Positions 39,287-47,855 of a stretch of DNA of 64,000 nt are shown in pieces (position 1 is the first letter of the stretch; the number at the start of each line of letters is the position of its first letter). The translations under genes and the position numbers were made by a program. The DNA comes from Sediminibacillus dalangtanensis (GTDB lineage Bacteria > Bacillota > Bacilli > Bacillales > Amphibacillaceae), in the NCBI RefSeq assembly GCF_017792025.1, contig NZ_CP046956.1, positions 2,418,001 through 2,482,000 of the forward strand. Reading direction: 5' to 3'. The notes under the pieces are model-generated. The model saw only the letters and a program-made list of their open reading frames with translations, did no database searches and had not been told where the DNA came from.

Positions 39287-39473
39287 GGACAAAAGCGCAA
39301 GCGCCTTGCTCACCCCCGACAAGCTTAAGAACAGCCACGGCGTGGCGCTTTTTGCCACATAGAGGGTGGGCTTAAGACCTCGAGGGGGTAGGCGCTGGAG
39401 CTGGACGTGGCTGGTTCAGCCAATAATTATCCACAGACAATTAAATTTATAATTTCCTATACAGGGACAAAAG
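39287..39473 (+). repeat. Structured repeat family A, copy 2 (short form)
   Basis: Starts GGACAAAAGCGCAAGCGCC, then lacks the roughly 60-bp segment containing the GCCTG/CAGGC and CCAC/GTGG hairpins of the long form, and rejoins at CCCCGACAAGCTTAAGAACAGCC. The GTGGC...GCCAC hairpin and outer AGCGCC/GGCGCT pairing are kept. A DnaA-box sequence TTATCCACA lies at 39427-39435. It is followed after one base by copy 3 in the same orientation. Confidence 0.85.
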
Positions 39474-39474
39474 C

Positions 39475-39651
39475 GCAAGCGCCTGTTCAAAGGAGTACAG
39501 GCTAGAGCCGCCACGTCCTGTGGCAACGCCTGCATGACCCACATCGTTTGGGCCTCCGACAAGCTTAAGAACAGCCTCGAAGTGGCGGCCTTTTGCCACA
39601 AAGAGGATTTGCTTGAGACCTCGAGGGGATAGGCGCTGGAGCTAGACATCT
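39475..39651 (+). repeat. Structured repeat family A, copy 3 (long head, no tail)
   Basis: Contains the full head of the long form including CCTGTTCAAAGGAGTACAGG and GCCGCCACGTCCTGTGGC, but its distal half is diverged (AAGTGGCGGCCTTTTGCCACAAAGAGG) and the GGCTGG...TTATCCACA tail is missing. Tandem with copy 2. Confidence 0.82.
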
Positions 39652-39680
39652 CTGAAATTTATACTTTCTTATCTTTTAAA

Positions 39681-39722
39681 AAAGCGGCGGCAGAAGCATT
39701 CATACAGCCCTGCCGCCTTTTT
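39681..39722 (-). terminator. Terminator of the fadR-fadB-etfBA operon
   Basis: GGCGGCA and TGCCGCC pair around an 18-base loop; on the minus strand GCTTTTTT follows, five bases past the etfA stop. T-runs flank both sides. Confidence 0.88.
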
Positions 39723-39726
39723 GTTA

Positions 39727-40707
39727 TCAAGCATTCACTTTTACCTGTTTGATTTCTTCAATCAATTGAGGAATGACTTCAAACAAGTCTCCTACAATAC
39801 CGTAATCAGCAATATTGAAAATGTTTGCTTCAGGATCTTTATTGATGGCGACAATCACCTTCGAATTGGACATTCCTGCCAGATGCTGAATCGCTCCCGA
39901 GATACCGCAGGCAATATATAAATCTGGCGTAACCACTTTTCCTGTCTGGCCAATTTGCAGGGAGTAATCGCAATAATCGGCGTCGCACGCACCTCTTGAA
40001 GCGCCCACTGCGCCTCCCAATACTTCTGCCAACTCATATAAGGGATCGAATCCTTCCTTACTTTTCACACCTCTGCCGCCGGCAACAATCACTTTGGCCT
40101 CCGATAAATCAACTCCGTCAGCGGTTTTCTTAATGACATCGGTAATAACTGTTCGCAAGTCACCAATTTCTACTTCGATAGCCGTAATCTCTCCGGTACG
40201 GGATGTATCCTTCTCCAACGCAGCAATATTGTTAGGCCGGATTGTCACAAACAGAATTCCATCCGTAATGATTTTCTTTTCAAATGCTTTCCCAGAATAG
40301 ATCGGCCTGGTAAAGACAACGTTGTCCCCGCCTTCTTCTAACTCTGTCACATCAGATATCAAACCAGTTTCAAATCGGGCAGCCAGTTTAGGCGTCAAAT
40401 CTTTTCCTATTGCCGTATGACCCATCACGATTGCATCGGGCTCTTCTTGTTCAATAACCCGGCCCACAGCCTGTGCAAATCCTTCAGATGTATACGTTTT
40501 CAATTTTGGGTGTTCTACTACGATTGATCGATCGGCACCAAAATGGATCATTTCTTCAGCCAGCGGATTCAAGCCAGATTCGCCACAAATAAGGCCGGTG
40601 ATTTCTCCCCCGTTGCTTAGTGTTTTAGCAGCCGCTATTGCTTCGAATGTTACATTTCTCAAGACACCATCACGTGTTTCACCTATTACCAGTACTTTTT
40701 TGCTCAT
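39727..40707 (-). CDS. etfA: Electron transfer flavoprotein alpha subunit
   Basis: FAD-carrying subunit of the ETF heterodimer that takes electrons from acyl-CoA dehydrogenases during beta-oxidation. The 326-residue product has an N-terminal ETF domain and the C-terminal FAD-binding domain with VAGGRGVKSKEGF, GASRGACDADYCDYSLQIGQTG and CGISGAIQHLAGM. ATG 40707 has AAAGGAG at 7-bp spacing; the ATG two codons earlier is too close to it. Co-transcribed with etfB, 26 bp upstream. Confidence 0.97.
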   Translation of the reverse strand: MSKKVLVIGETRDGVLRNVTFEAIAAAKTLSNGGEITGLICGESGLNPLAEEMIHFGADRSIVVEHPKLKTYTSEGFAQAVGRVIEQEEPDAIVMGHTAIGKDLTPKLAARFETGLISDVTELEEGGDNVVFTRPIYSGKAFEKKIITDGILFVTIRPNNIAALEKDTSRTGEITAIEVEIGDLRTVITDVIKKTADGVDLSEAKVIVAGGRGVKSKEGFDPLYELAEVLGGAVGASRGACDADYCDYSLQIGQTGKVVTPDLYIACGISGAIQHLAGMSNSKVIVAINKDPEANIFNIADYGIVGDLFEVIPQLIEEIKQVKVNA

Positions 40708-40733
40708 ATCCATACTCCTTTCTTAACGCTCAA

Positions 40734-41507
40734 TTATAAAATCTTAGCTTCTGTTCTAAGCAATGTCACCAATTCCTTCACCTGGTCATTGACCTCTCCT
40801 TCCAGGACTCTCCCGGCCGCTTTTTCCGGAGGAAGGAAAACTTCAATTGTTTTTGTTTTTGGCTCGACGTCATCTTCATCCAGATCCAAATCATCTATTT
40901 CGAGTTCTTCCAAAGGTTTTTTCTTTGCCTTCATGATCCCTGGCAAAGATGGATAACGTGGTTCATTCAATCCCTGTTGGCAGGTTACAAGGAGCGGCAA
41001 TTGGGTATCGACTTTTTCCATATCGCCTTCGACATCTCTTTCAATGTGAACGCTTTCTCCTTCGATCTCCAGTTTTGTTATGGTGGTGACATAGGAAATA
41101 CCAAGTCTTTCTGCAAGTCTAGGACCCACCTGTCCACTCGCTTCATCAATAGCGACGTTTCCAGCCAATATTAAATCAGGCTGCTTATCCTCAAAATAGG
41201 CTTCCAGAATCCTTGCAGTTGTGAATTGGTCACCTGCCTCCAAATCGTCTTCCGTGTTGATCAATACTGCCTTGTCCGCCCCCATAGCCAGTGCGGTTCT
41301 CAATTGTTTCTCGGAATCCTCTTCTCCAATGGTAATCACGGTTACTTCACCGCCATGTTGATCCCGTTGGTTTATCGCTTCTTCTACGGCATATTCATCA
41401 TAAGGGTTGATAATGAACTCTGCTCCGTCTTCATCAATCTTGCCTTGTTGAATGTTGATTTTTTCTTCCGTATCGAATGTCCTTTTTAAAAGTACATAGA
41501 TATTCAT
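40734..41507 (-). CDS. etfB: Electron transfer flavoprotein beta subunit
   Basis: Partner of EtfA, binding AMP and contacting dehydrogenases. The 257-residue product begins MNIYVLLKRTFDTEEKI and contains the family signature region VDTQLPLLVTCQQGLNEPRYPSLPGIMKAKKKP. ATG 41507 has AAAGGA 8 bases upstream; an ATG three codons earlier directly abuts it. It follows fadB by 14 bp. Confidence 0.97.
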   Translation of the reverse strand: MNIYVLLKRTFDTEEKINIQQGKIDEDGAEFIINPYDEYAVEEAINQRDQHGGEVTVITIGEEDSEKQLRTALAMGADKAVLINTEDDLEAGDQFTTARILEAYFEDKQPDLILAGNVAIDEASGQVGPRLAERLGISYVTTITKLEIEGESVHIERDVEGDMEKVDTQLPLLVTCQQGLNEPRYPSLPGIMKAKKKPLEELEIDDLDLDEDDVEPKTKTIEVFLPPEKAAGRVLEGEVNDQVKELVTLLRTEAKIL

Positions 41508-41521
41508 CTTATCCATCCTTT

Positions 41522-42295
41522 CTATTTATCTTGAAAACTTGGTTTTCTCTTTTCTATAAAAGCAGTAATTCCTTCACTGGCATCTTCATTGCCAAATATC
41601 TCCCCAAATGCCTCAGCTTCTGCTTCGATCCCTTCCTGGAAATTTTTATTTTTTGTATAGGGGATGAGCTTCATCACACGATGGATCGTCGGCCCGCTTT
41701 TCGCTGCCACTTTTGCGGCCAACTCGTTTGCCTTTTCGAATAATACCTCTTCCGGATAGCTATGATTGGCAAGTCCGTATTCGGCAGCCATCCTCCCGCT
41801 AATCGGTTCACCGGTTAATATCATTTCATAGGCTTTCGCCGCACCTACATAAGCTGGCAGACGCTGCGTTCCTGCAAACCCTGGAATAATTCCAATTGTC
41901 AGCTCTGGCAGGCCGAGTTTTGCCTGTTCACTGACGAGCCGGATATGGCAGGCCATTGCTAGTTCAAGACCTCCGCCTAAAGCCGCTCCATGAACGGCGG
42001 CAATAATCGGGATTTTAAACCCCTCCATCCGATTAAAAAGCTCTTGCCCTTGTTTAGCCAGCGCTGTATAGTCTTCCGCCTGTTGAAGGGAAGTGAACTC
42101 TTTTATGTCAGCTCCCGCCGAGAAAAATTTCCCTTCGCCCTTTAAGATCAACGCTTTTATGTCCTGTTCCTGTTCCACCTCATCTAAGACGGCTTCAAGC
42201 TGTTCCAAAATGGCACGCGATAAAGCATTGGCAGGCGGACTGCTAATCGTCAGACTGGCCACCTGTCCCGATTTCTGATAATGTATAGTGCTCAT
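41522..42295 (-). CDS. fadB: Enoyl-CoA hydratase
   Basis: Hydrates trans-2-enoyl-CoA in beta-oxidation. The 257-residue crotonase-fold protein has the oxyanion-hole segments FFSAGADIKEF and HGAALGGGLELAMAC and the two catalytic glutamates (GGGLELAMAC and LPELTIGIIPG). ATG 42295 follows GGGAGGAGAAAGA. Lies between fadR and etfB, as in the B. subtilis lcfA-fadR-fadB-etfB-etfA cluster. Confidence 0.93.
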   Translation of the reverse strand: MSTIHYQKSGQVASLTISSPPANALSRAILEQLEAVLDEVEQEQDIKALILKGEGKFFSAGADIKEFTSLQQAEDYTALAKQGQELFNRMEGFKIPIIAAVHGAALGGGLELAMACHIRLVSEQAKLGLPELTIGIIPGFAGTQRLPAYVGAAKAYEMILTGEPISGRMAAEYGLANHSYPEEVLFEKANELAAKVAAKSGPTIHRVMKLIPYTKNKNFQEGIEAEAEAFGEIFGNEDASEGITAFIEKRKPSFQDK

Positions 42296-42325
42296 TCTTT
42301 CTCCTCCCTCGACACCCTTAAAGGG

Positions 42326-42910
42326 TTATCTTTTTGATATTCCGTTGACCAGCAACCCGTGTACTTCTTCGGCCTGGTCGACCAAACTGTATTTATGATC
42401 CTTCATCACCCAGTTGGTAACTGTTTCATCAATGGTCCCGAAAATCATCTGCCTGACCAGTTTTTTATTCAGATTATCCTGAAATAATTTCTCTTCTATG
42501 CCTTCTTGGATGATACTGTCAATGACGGTTAAATAGCGCTTCAATACGTCATTGATCTTCTTCCTCAGGTCGGGATTGGATTGGCGTAATTCCAGCTGGG
42601 TTACAATTGCCAATGGAAGATTGGCACCGAGCTGGCTGAAATGCAGCTGGATTAATTCAAGTAATTTTTCCTCCGCGTTGTTTTTCTCGGCTATTTCCTG
42701 TTCGATCCTCTCGATGAATTGCCCCATTTTTTCTTGAAACAAGGAGACCAGGATATCCTCTTTATTTTTGAAATATAAGTAGATAGTTCCGTCTGCTACC
42801 CCCGCTTTTTTAGCAATCTTGGACACTTGTGACGAATGATATCCATTCTTGGCAATGACCTCTACTGCTGCATCAATAATCTGATTGAATTTTGGTTTGG
42901 TGTTTTTCAT
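42326..42910 (-). CDS. fadR: Fatty-acid degradation repressor FadR (TetR family)
   Basis: TetR-type repressor released by long-chain acyl-CoA. The 194-residue product has the N-terminal helix-turn-helix (IIDAAVEVIAKNGYHSSQVS, KIAKKAGVADGTIYLYFKNKED) and a helical ligand domain. ATG 42910 has AAGGAG 9 bases upstream; an in-frame GTG two codons earlier is too close. A perfect FadR palindrome sits in its own promoter region (42941-42960), so it should autoregulate. Confidence 0.96.
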   Translation of the reverse strand: MKNTKPKFNQIIDAAVEVIAKNGYHSSQVSKIAKKAGVADGTIYLYFKNKEDILVSLFQEKMGQFIERIEQEIAEKNNAEEKLLELIQLHFSQLGANLPLAIVTQLELRQSNPDLRKKINDVLKRYLTVIDSIIQEGIEEKLFQDNLNKKLVRQMIFGTIDETVTNWVMKDHKYSLVDQAEEVHGLLVNGISKR

Positions 42911-42940
42911 TGGCACATTCTCCTTGCGGAATTTCTATTA

Positions 42941-42960
42941 ATGAATGAATAATCATTCAT
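42941..42960. promoter_or_regulatory. FadR operator
   Basis: ATGAATGAATAATCATTCAT is a palindrome with a 2-base asymmetric centre and matches the FadR box TGAATGAMTANTCATTCA throughout. It starts 4 bases after the -10 box of the fadR promoter, covering the transcription start. Confidence 0.93.
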
Positions 42961-42964
42961 ATCT

Positions 42965-42993
42965 ATTTTACAAGTGCCTTCTGATTCTGTCAA
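42965..42993 (-). promoter_or_regulatory. Sigma-A promoter of fadR-fadB-etfB-etfA
   Basis: TTGACA and TAAAAT are exactly 17 bp apart on the minus strand, with the FadR box just downstream. It lies in the gap between lcfA and fadR, so the four genes can be transcribed independently of lcfA. Confidence 0.85.
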
Positions 42994-43060
42994 CCACAGG
43001 AGGCTTGTCTATGAAAAAGGCAACCTGGCTTTCGCCAAGTCTGTAATGCTGCCAAAAAAC

Positions 43061-44758
43061 TCAAACCGTTTTCGTTGCTTCTCTCGCCTGTTTCTTCTTA
43101 TCTTCCTCTACCAACTTCCGGCGAAGTATCTTCCCTACCGCTGTTTTAGGGAGTTCATCCATAAATTCATATATACGCGGGACTTTATAAGCGGCTAGCC
43201 GTTTGCGGCAGAATTGGTCTAACTCTTTTTCTACAAGTTGCACTCCCTGTTTCGGAACGATATAGGCCTTTACTGTCTCACCACGATATTCATCAGGAAC
43301 CCCTGCAATGACTACCTCCTGGACTCCATTGAACTCATACAGCACCTCTTCTACTTCTCTCGGATAAATATTATATCCTCCAGCAATGATCATATCTTTC
43401 TTTCGATCGACCACATAAAAATAACCTCGTTCGTCCATATAACCGATATCACCTGTCAGGAGCCAGCCGTTTTTCAATACTTGTTCCGTTTCTTCCTTCC
43501 TGTTCCAGTATCCCTTCATCACTTGGGGGCCTTTGACAGCGATTTCACCTACTTCTCCGTTCGGTAATTCTTGAAATGTCTCCATATCGACTATTTTAAC
43601 ATCCGTATCCGGCCAAGGGACGCCGATACTGCCGTTGACATTGTTGCCGTTCAGAAAATTGGAATGAGTGACGGGAGAGGACTCGGTCAGTCCATAACCT
43701 TCCACTAATTTCCCTTTCGTCACATTTTGAAATTGTTGCTGCACTTCTGCTGGAAGTGGTGCAGATCCACTTAAACACGCTTCAATGGATGATAAATCGT
43801 ACTGTTTGAGACGTGGATGATGAAGCAGGGCGATATAAATAGTCGGAGCACCGGGAAATACGGTTGGCTTTTGTTTCTCAATTGTTTTCAAAACATCCTC
43901 CGGTTCGAACTTCGGCATAAGAATCATTTTAGATCCAGTCATAACAGAATAATTCATGACGGTTGTCATTCCGTAAACGTGAAAAAAAGGCAGTACTCCC
44001 ATGACGATATCCCGCTTCTGTTTGCTTCCAAGCCAAGCTTGGGACATCAACCCATTGGAAACAAGGTTGTAATGGGTAAGCATGACGCCTTTCGGATAAC
44101 CGGTTGTACCTCCTGTATATTGCAATAAAGCCAGGTCCTGTTTTGGGTCAATAGCACATGCTTTCAAATCGTGCCCCGTTTCTGAAATCACCTGGTTCCA
44201 AAGATGCGTATCAGCAGACGCTTCCAGTTTTACAACCATATTGTATTGCTTTTTTTGGATAAATGGGTAAATCAAATTTTTAGGAAAAGGCAGGTATTCT
44301 TTAATTTGGGTCACTATTATGTGGTCCAGCGCCGTATTTTTCTTTACTTGGGAGACGCGAGGAAGCAAAATGTCGAGACAAATGATTACTTTTGCTCCCG
44401 AGTCCTGTAGTTGGTATTCCAACTCACGTTCCTGATAGAGAGGATTGGTTTGAACGACAATCCCTCCTGCCAAGAGGACAGCATAATAACCGATGACCGC
44501 CTGAGGAGTGTTCGGCAGCATGATTGCGACTCGATCCCCTTTTTCGATGCCAATCGATTGGAGGAAGCCCGCCACTTTCAAAGCTTGATTATAGACCTCT
44601 TCGTAAGTCATTTCCCTCCCCATAAAATAAAGCGCTTTCATTTTGGGGTTATTTGAAGCACTTTCCTCCAAATATTCGTGCAGAGGTTTCTCGTCATAGC
44701 GAATGCTCGTTGGAATATCAGCGGGATACTGTTTTAACCATGGTTTTTCATTATCCAT
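43061..44758 (-). CDS. lcfA: Long-chain fatty-acid-CoA ligase
   Basis: ATP-dependent acyl-CoA synthetase that activates fatty acids for beta-oxidation. The 565-residue adenylate-forming enzyme has the P-loop-like LLQYTGGTTGYPKGVMLTH, the GYGLTESSPV motif, the LLTGDIGYMDERGYFYVVDR hinge and the catalytic Lys in TAVGKILRRKL. ATG 44758 follows AAAAAGGAGGTAGTTGG; the 39 extra upstream codons are not translated in my reading. Cognate of B. subtilis lcfA, next to fadR. Confidence 0.96.
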   Translation of the reverse strand: MDNEKPWLKQYPADIPTSIRYDEKPLHEYLEESASNNPKMKALYFMGREMTYEEVYNQALKVAGFLQSIGIEKGDRVAIMLPNTPQAVIGYYAVLLAGGIVVQTNPLYQERELEYQLQDSGAKVIICLDILLPRVSQVKKNTALDHIIVTQIKEYLPFPKNLIYPFIQKKQYNMVVKLEASADTHLWNQVISETGHDLKACAIDPKQDLALLQYTGGTTGYPKGVMLTHYNLVSNGLMSQAWLGSKQKRDIVMGVLPFFHVYGMTTVMNYSVMTGSKMILMPKFEPEDVLKTIEKQKPTVFPGAPTIYIALLHHPRLKQYDLSSIEACLSGSAPLPAEVQQQFQNVTKGKLVEGYGLTESSPVTHSNFLNGNNVNGSIGVPWPDTDVKIVDMETFQELPNGEVGEIAVKGPQVMKGYWNRKEETEQVLKNGWLLTGDIGYMDERGYFYVVDRKKDMIIAGGYNIYPREVEEVLYEFNGVQEVVIAGVPDEYRGETVKAYIVPKQGVQLVEKELDQFCRKRLAAYKVPRIYEFMDELPKTAVGKILRRKLVEEDKKKQAREATKTV

Positions 44759-44788
44759 CCAACTACCTCCTTTTTTTGTATTAAGTTC

Positions 44789-44816
44789 ATTATAACTTTT
44801 TCCACTGCATTTTGAA
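44789..44816 (-). promoter_or_regulatory. Probable sigma-A promoter of lcfA
   Basis: A perfect TATAAT with TTCAAA 16 bp upstream on the minus strand, about 25 bases before the ribosome binding site. No FadR box is seen near it. Confidence 0.5.
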
Positions 44817-44864
44817 ATGTTTTTATTTTTCAACAATTCCCAAACAGCTATGACGTCACGCTGA

Positions 44865-44948
44865 TCAAGATACATTTACCATATAGATGATTCCGACAAT
44901 GAGAAATAGAATAGCGACTACCGCCAGGACCTTCGCCAATGTTTCCAT
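44865..44948 (-). CDS. 27-aa single-span membrane microprotein
   Basis: ATG at 44948 is preceded by GGGAGGTACAAC, an excellent ribosome binding site, and the frame ends at TGA 44865-44867. The product (METLAKVLAVVAILFLIV followed by GIIYMVNVS) is one hydrophobic helix with short polar ends. It begins 21 bp after yshE (DUF350) and precedes lcfA on the same strand. Its shortness means it would be missed by routine calling. Function unknown; a regulatory or stabilising peptide for a membrane partner is one possibility. Confidence 0.65.
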   Translation of the reverse strand: METLAKVLAVVAILFLIVGIIYMVNVS

Positions 44949-44969
44949 GTTGTACCTCCCTCTTTAGTT

Positions 44970-45377
44970 TTATCCGATACTTGCTCCGATGACAAAGGAA
45001 AGACCAACCGAGATAACCATTGACACGAAGCCGACAGCCCGATTATCATTGGCTATTTCATCATCGATTTTGTATGTAGGCGTCAAAAATTCAAATATGA
45101 AATATCCGATCAATAATAAAAAGAACCCGAATATCCCCCATCCAATACTTTGTAAAAGTGTATCGTTATGTTCGATGGAATACCTGAATATATTGGCAAT
45201 ACCGAATATTTTTCCTCCTGTAGCCATAGCTACCGACATATTTCCATTTTTGATTTCTTCCCAATTTTTATAGGAAGTGACAATTTCGAAGATAGCGAGA
45301 AACAAAACCAGACATAAAATAGAGACACTGTACCTTGCTGCTGTTTCGACGAGCGTATTTTCCCAAAAGCCGGTCAT
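44970..45377 (-). CDS. yshE: DUF350 membrane protein, YshE-like
   Basis: A 135-residue protein with four hydrophobic segments (VSILCLVLFLAIFEIV, a MATGGKIFGIANIF region, WGIFGFFLLLIGYFIFEFL, and VGFVSMVISVGLSFVIGASIG) and the DUF350 pattern with NDNRAVGF. Function unknown. ATG 45377 has AAGGGAG 8 bases upstream. Located between mutS2 and the fad genes as in B. subtilis. Confidence 0.9.
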   Translation of the reverse strand: MTGFWENTLVETAARYSVSILCLVLFLAIFEIVTSYKNWEEIKNGNMSVAMATGGKIFGIANIFRYSIEHNDTLLQSIGWGIFGFFLLLIGYFIFEFLTPTYKIDDEIANDNRAVGFVSMVISVGLSFVIGASIG

Positions 45378-45422
45378 AGTGACAACTCCCTTATTGATTG
45401 CTTATATCCTTGCCCATTTTGT

Positions 45423-45465
45423 AGCGAAGTGCTCCGGGCTTTTGGTCACCCGGGGCCTAATCGCT
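45423..45465 (-). terminator. Hairpin between mutS2 and yshE
   Basis: AGCGA...GCCCCGGG pairs with CCCGGAGC...TCGCT with small bulges, right after the mutS2 stop. It has no T-run, so it may only attenuate transcription into yshE. Confidence 0.5.
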
Positions 45466-45469
45466 TTAT

Positions 45470-47809
45470 TTAAAACTCTAAAACCGTGACGCCGCTTCCT
45501 CCTTCATTCATACCGCCCGCGCGATAGCTTGTGATACGTGGATGCCTTTTGGCGAACTCCTGCACCCCGTTTCTCAATGCACCGGTTCCTTTTCCGTGGA
45601 TGATTGATACGCGCGGATATCCGGCTAACAGGGCGTCATCGACATATTTCTCCAGTTCCTGCAAGGCATCCTCGTAACGTTCTCCACGAAGATCCAATTC
45701 TGTTTTCACACGATAGCTGGAACCTTTGACCGTCGCCATTGGTTTTTCGACCAATGGTTGTTCCCGCTTGACAAATTGTAAGTCTTTTTGCTTTGCTTTC
45801 ATTTTCATTATACCAACTTGAACGAGAAATTCCTTATCGTTCACTTTTTCCAAAATCGTGCCTTGCTGATTGAGGGTTAAAAGTTTGACCTCGTCACCTG
45901 GGTGCAGCTCCTGGTTTTCCTGTTTATTTTCCTTTTGCGGGGTTTGCTGTTTTTTCGTTAACTGAGGCTGTGCTTCATCAAGCATCTTTTTCGCTTCTAT
46001 CCATTCATGCTCTTTCAACCCACCTTGCTTCATGGAGCGAAGCTCGGAGACAATTGCTTCTGCCTCTTCTCGAGCTTTTTGCACGGCTTTTTCTGCTTTT
46101 TCTTCTGCTTTTCGATATACCGATTCCCGCTTTTCTTCGAGCTCCCGCCATTGTTTCTCAAGATCCTGTTTTAATCGTTCTGCCTCGTCAAGTGTACGGC
46201 TGGCGGCTTCATAATCTTTTTCTGCACCGCGCCTGGATTCTTCTAAAGAAGCAATCATATTTTCAACACTTTTCGAATCTGTACCTATATGGTTTTTGGC
46301 AATGCCGATAATTTTCTCATCCAATCCAAGCCTGCGGGAAATTTCAAAAGCATTACTTCGGCCCGGTACGCCGATAAGCAGTCGATAAGTCGGTTTAAGT
46401 GTTTGAACGTCAAATTCAACAGAAGCATTGATGACGTTATCCCGGTTGTACCCATAAGCTTTCAGCTCCGGATAGTGAGTAGTGGCAATGATCCGAGCAT
46501 CCTTCTTGATTACTTCATCGAGGATCGCCATAGCAAGTGCAGCACCTTCCTGTGGGTCTGTACCTGCTCCTAATTCATCAAACAGTACGAGTGTTTGCTT
46601 ATCAACACGTTTTAGAATCTCGACGATGTTGGTCATATGAGAAGAAAAAGTACTCAAACTTTGTTCAATTGATTGTTCATCACCGATATCGGCAAATACA
46701 TTGGAAAATACGGCCAGTTCGCAACCGTCCATAGCCGGCACCTGTAACCCTGATTGTGCCATCAACGTGCAAAGCCCAATCATTTTCAATGTGACCGTTT
46801 TACCACCTGTATTCGGTCCGGTAATAACAATGGAGGTGTAGGACTCCCCAAGTTCCACATCGTTCGCAACCACTTCATCTTCTGGAATCAACGGATGCCG
46901 AGCCTGCTTCATCTTGATAATACCTTGATCATTCATTGTCGGCATTGCGGCACGCATTTGTTTACCGAGTTTTGCCCGTGCAAACATGAAATCAATTTGT
47001 CCGAGGGATTCCACATTCTGGTACAAAAATGCCTGGTCTTCCGCAATCCGTTCCGATAGATCCCGCAGGATACGTTCTATTTCATTTTTCTCCTCTGCTC
47101 TGGCCTCTGACAACTGGTTATTTAAATCAACCACCGACTGCGGTTCGATAAACAGCGTGGCGCCTGAGGAAGACTGGTCATGAACAATCCCGCCGATGGC
47201 TCCTCTGTACTCCTGTTTTACCGGGAGAACATAGCGCTCATTCCGTATGGTGACAATTGCATCAGAAAGCATTTTCGACTTGGTTCTCGTGTAATTTTCC
47301 AAACGGTCCCGTACACGGCTTTCATTCGTCCGGATTTTAGACCTGATGGTCCGCAGTTTATCGGAAGCCCCGTCCATCACATGGCCATGATCATCAATGC
47401 AGCTTTTGATCTGACGCTCTAATTCATTCAAAGGGATAATCTGTTCGGTGAATCCTCGGATTATCGGCAGTTCCGGTTCCTCCATCTCGGCAATGAAGGA
47501 CTTCAACTGCTTCCCGCCATAAATGGTGCTGGCAATATCAAGACATTCGCCAGGATTCAAAACGCCCCCGATAATCGTCCGTTGGATACTTGGTTTAATA
47601 TCAAAAATACCGCCTAACGGAACATAGCCTTTTAGTCTCAGTACTTGTGCTGCTTCGTCTGTTTCTGCCTGCAGCCGATTGACTCTCTCCAATTCTCGGG
47701 ACGGCTTCAAAGCCGCGGTCCGTTCCTTTCCTAATGAAGAGGCTGCTTGTTCGGTAAGCATGTCAATGATTTTCTTATATTCAAGTACTTGATAAATTCT
47801 TTCGTTCAT
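45470..47809 (-). CDS. mutS2: Endonuclease MutS2 / RqcU (Smr-domain MutS paralogue)
   Basis: The 779-residue product has MutS-type ATPase motifs (Walker [11 protein letters not shown] near 330, [29 protein letters not shown]), a long coiled-coil (about 515-620), and a C-terminal Smr domain ([20 protein letters not shown]...[14 protein letters not shown]). It lacks the mismatch-recognition domain. In B. subtilis it senses collided ribosomes and also has been linked to recombination. ATG 47809 has AAAGGAG about 10 bases upstream. It follows polX by 46 bp. Confidence 0.97.
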   Translation of the reverse strand: MNERIYQVLEYKKIIDMLTEQAASSLGKERTAALKPSRELERVNRLQAETDEAAQVLRLKGYVPLGGIFDIKPSIQRTIIGGVLNPGECLDIASTIYGGKQLKSFIAEMEEPELPIIRGFTEQIIPLNELERQIKSCIDDHGHVMDGASDKLRTIRSKIRTNESRVRDRLENYTRTKSKMLSDAIVTIRNERYVLPVKQEYRGAIGGIVHDQSSSGATLFIEPQSVVDLNNQLSEARAEEKNEIERILRDLSERIAEDQAFLYQNVESLGQIDFMFARAKLGKQMRAAMPTMNDQGIIKMKQARHPLIPEDEVVANDVELGESYTSIVITGPNTGGKTVTLKMIGLCTLMAQSGLQVPAMDGCELAVFSNVFADIGDEQSIEQSLSTFSSHMTNIVEILKRVDKQTLVLFDELGAGTDPQEGAALAMAILDEVIKKDARIIATTHYPELKAYGYNRDNVINASVEFDVQTLKPTYRLLIGVPGRSNAFEISRRLGLDEKIIGIAKNHIGTDSKSVENMIASLEESRRGAEKDYEAASRTLDEAERLKQDLEKQWRELEEKRESVYRKAEEKAEKAVQKAREEAEAIVSELRSMKQGGLKEHEWIEAKKMLDEAQPQLTKKQQTPQKENKQENQELHPGDEVKLLTLNQQGTILEKVNDKEFLVQVGIMKMKAKQKDLQFVKREQPLVEKPMATVKGSSYRVKTELDLRGERYEDALQELEKYVDDALLAGYPRVSIIHGKGTGALRNGVQEFAKRHPRITSYRAGGMNEGGSGVTVLEF

Positions 47810-47855
47810 GAATATAAAACTCCTTTTTGTTCGAAAGGCTTTCCATCCAGCCTTT

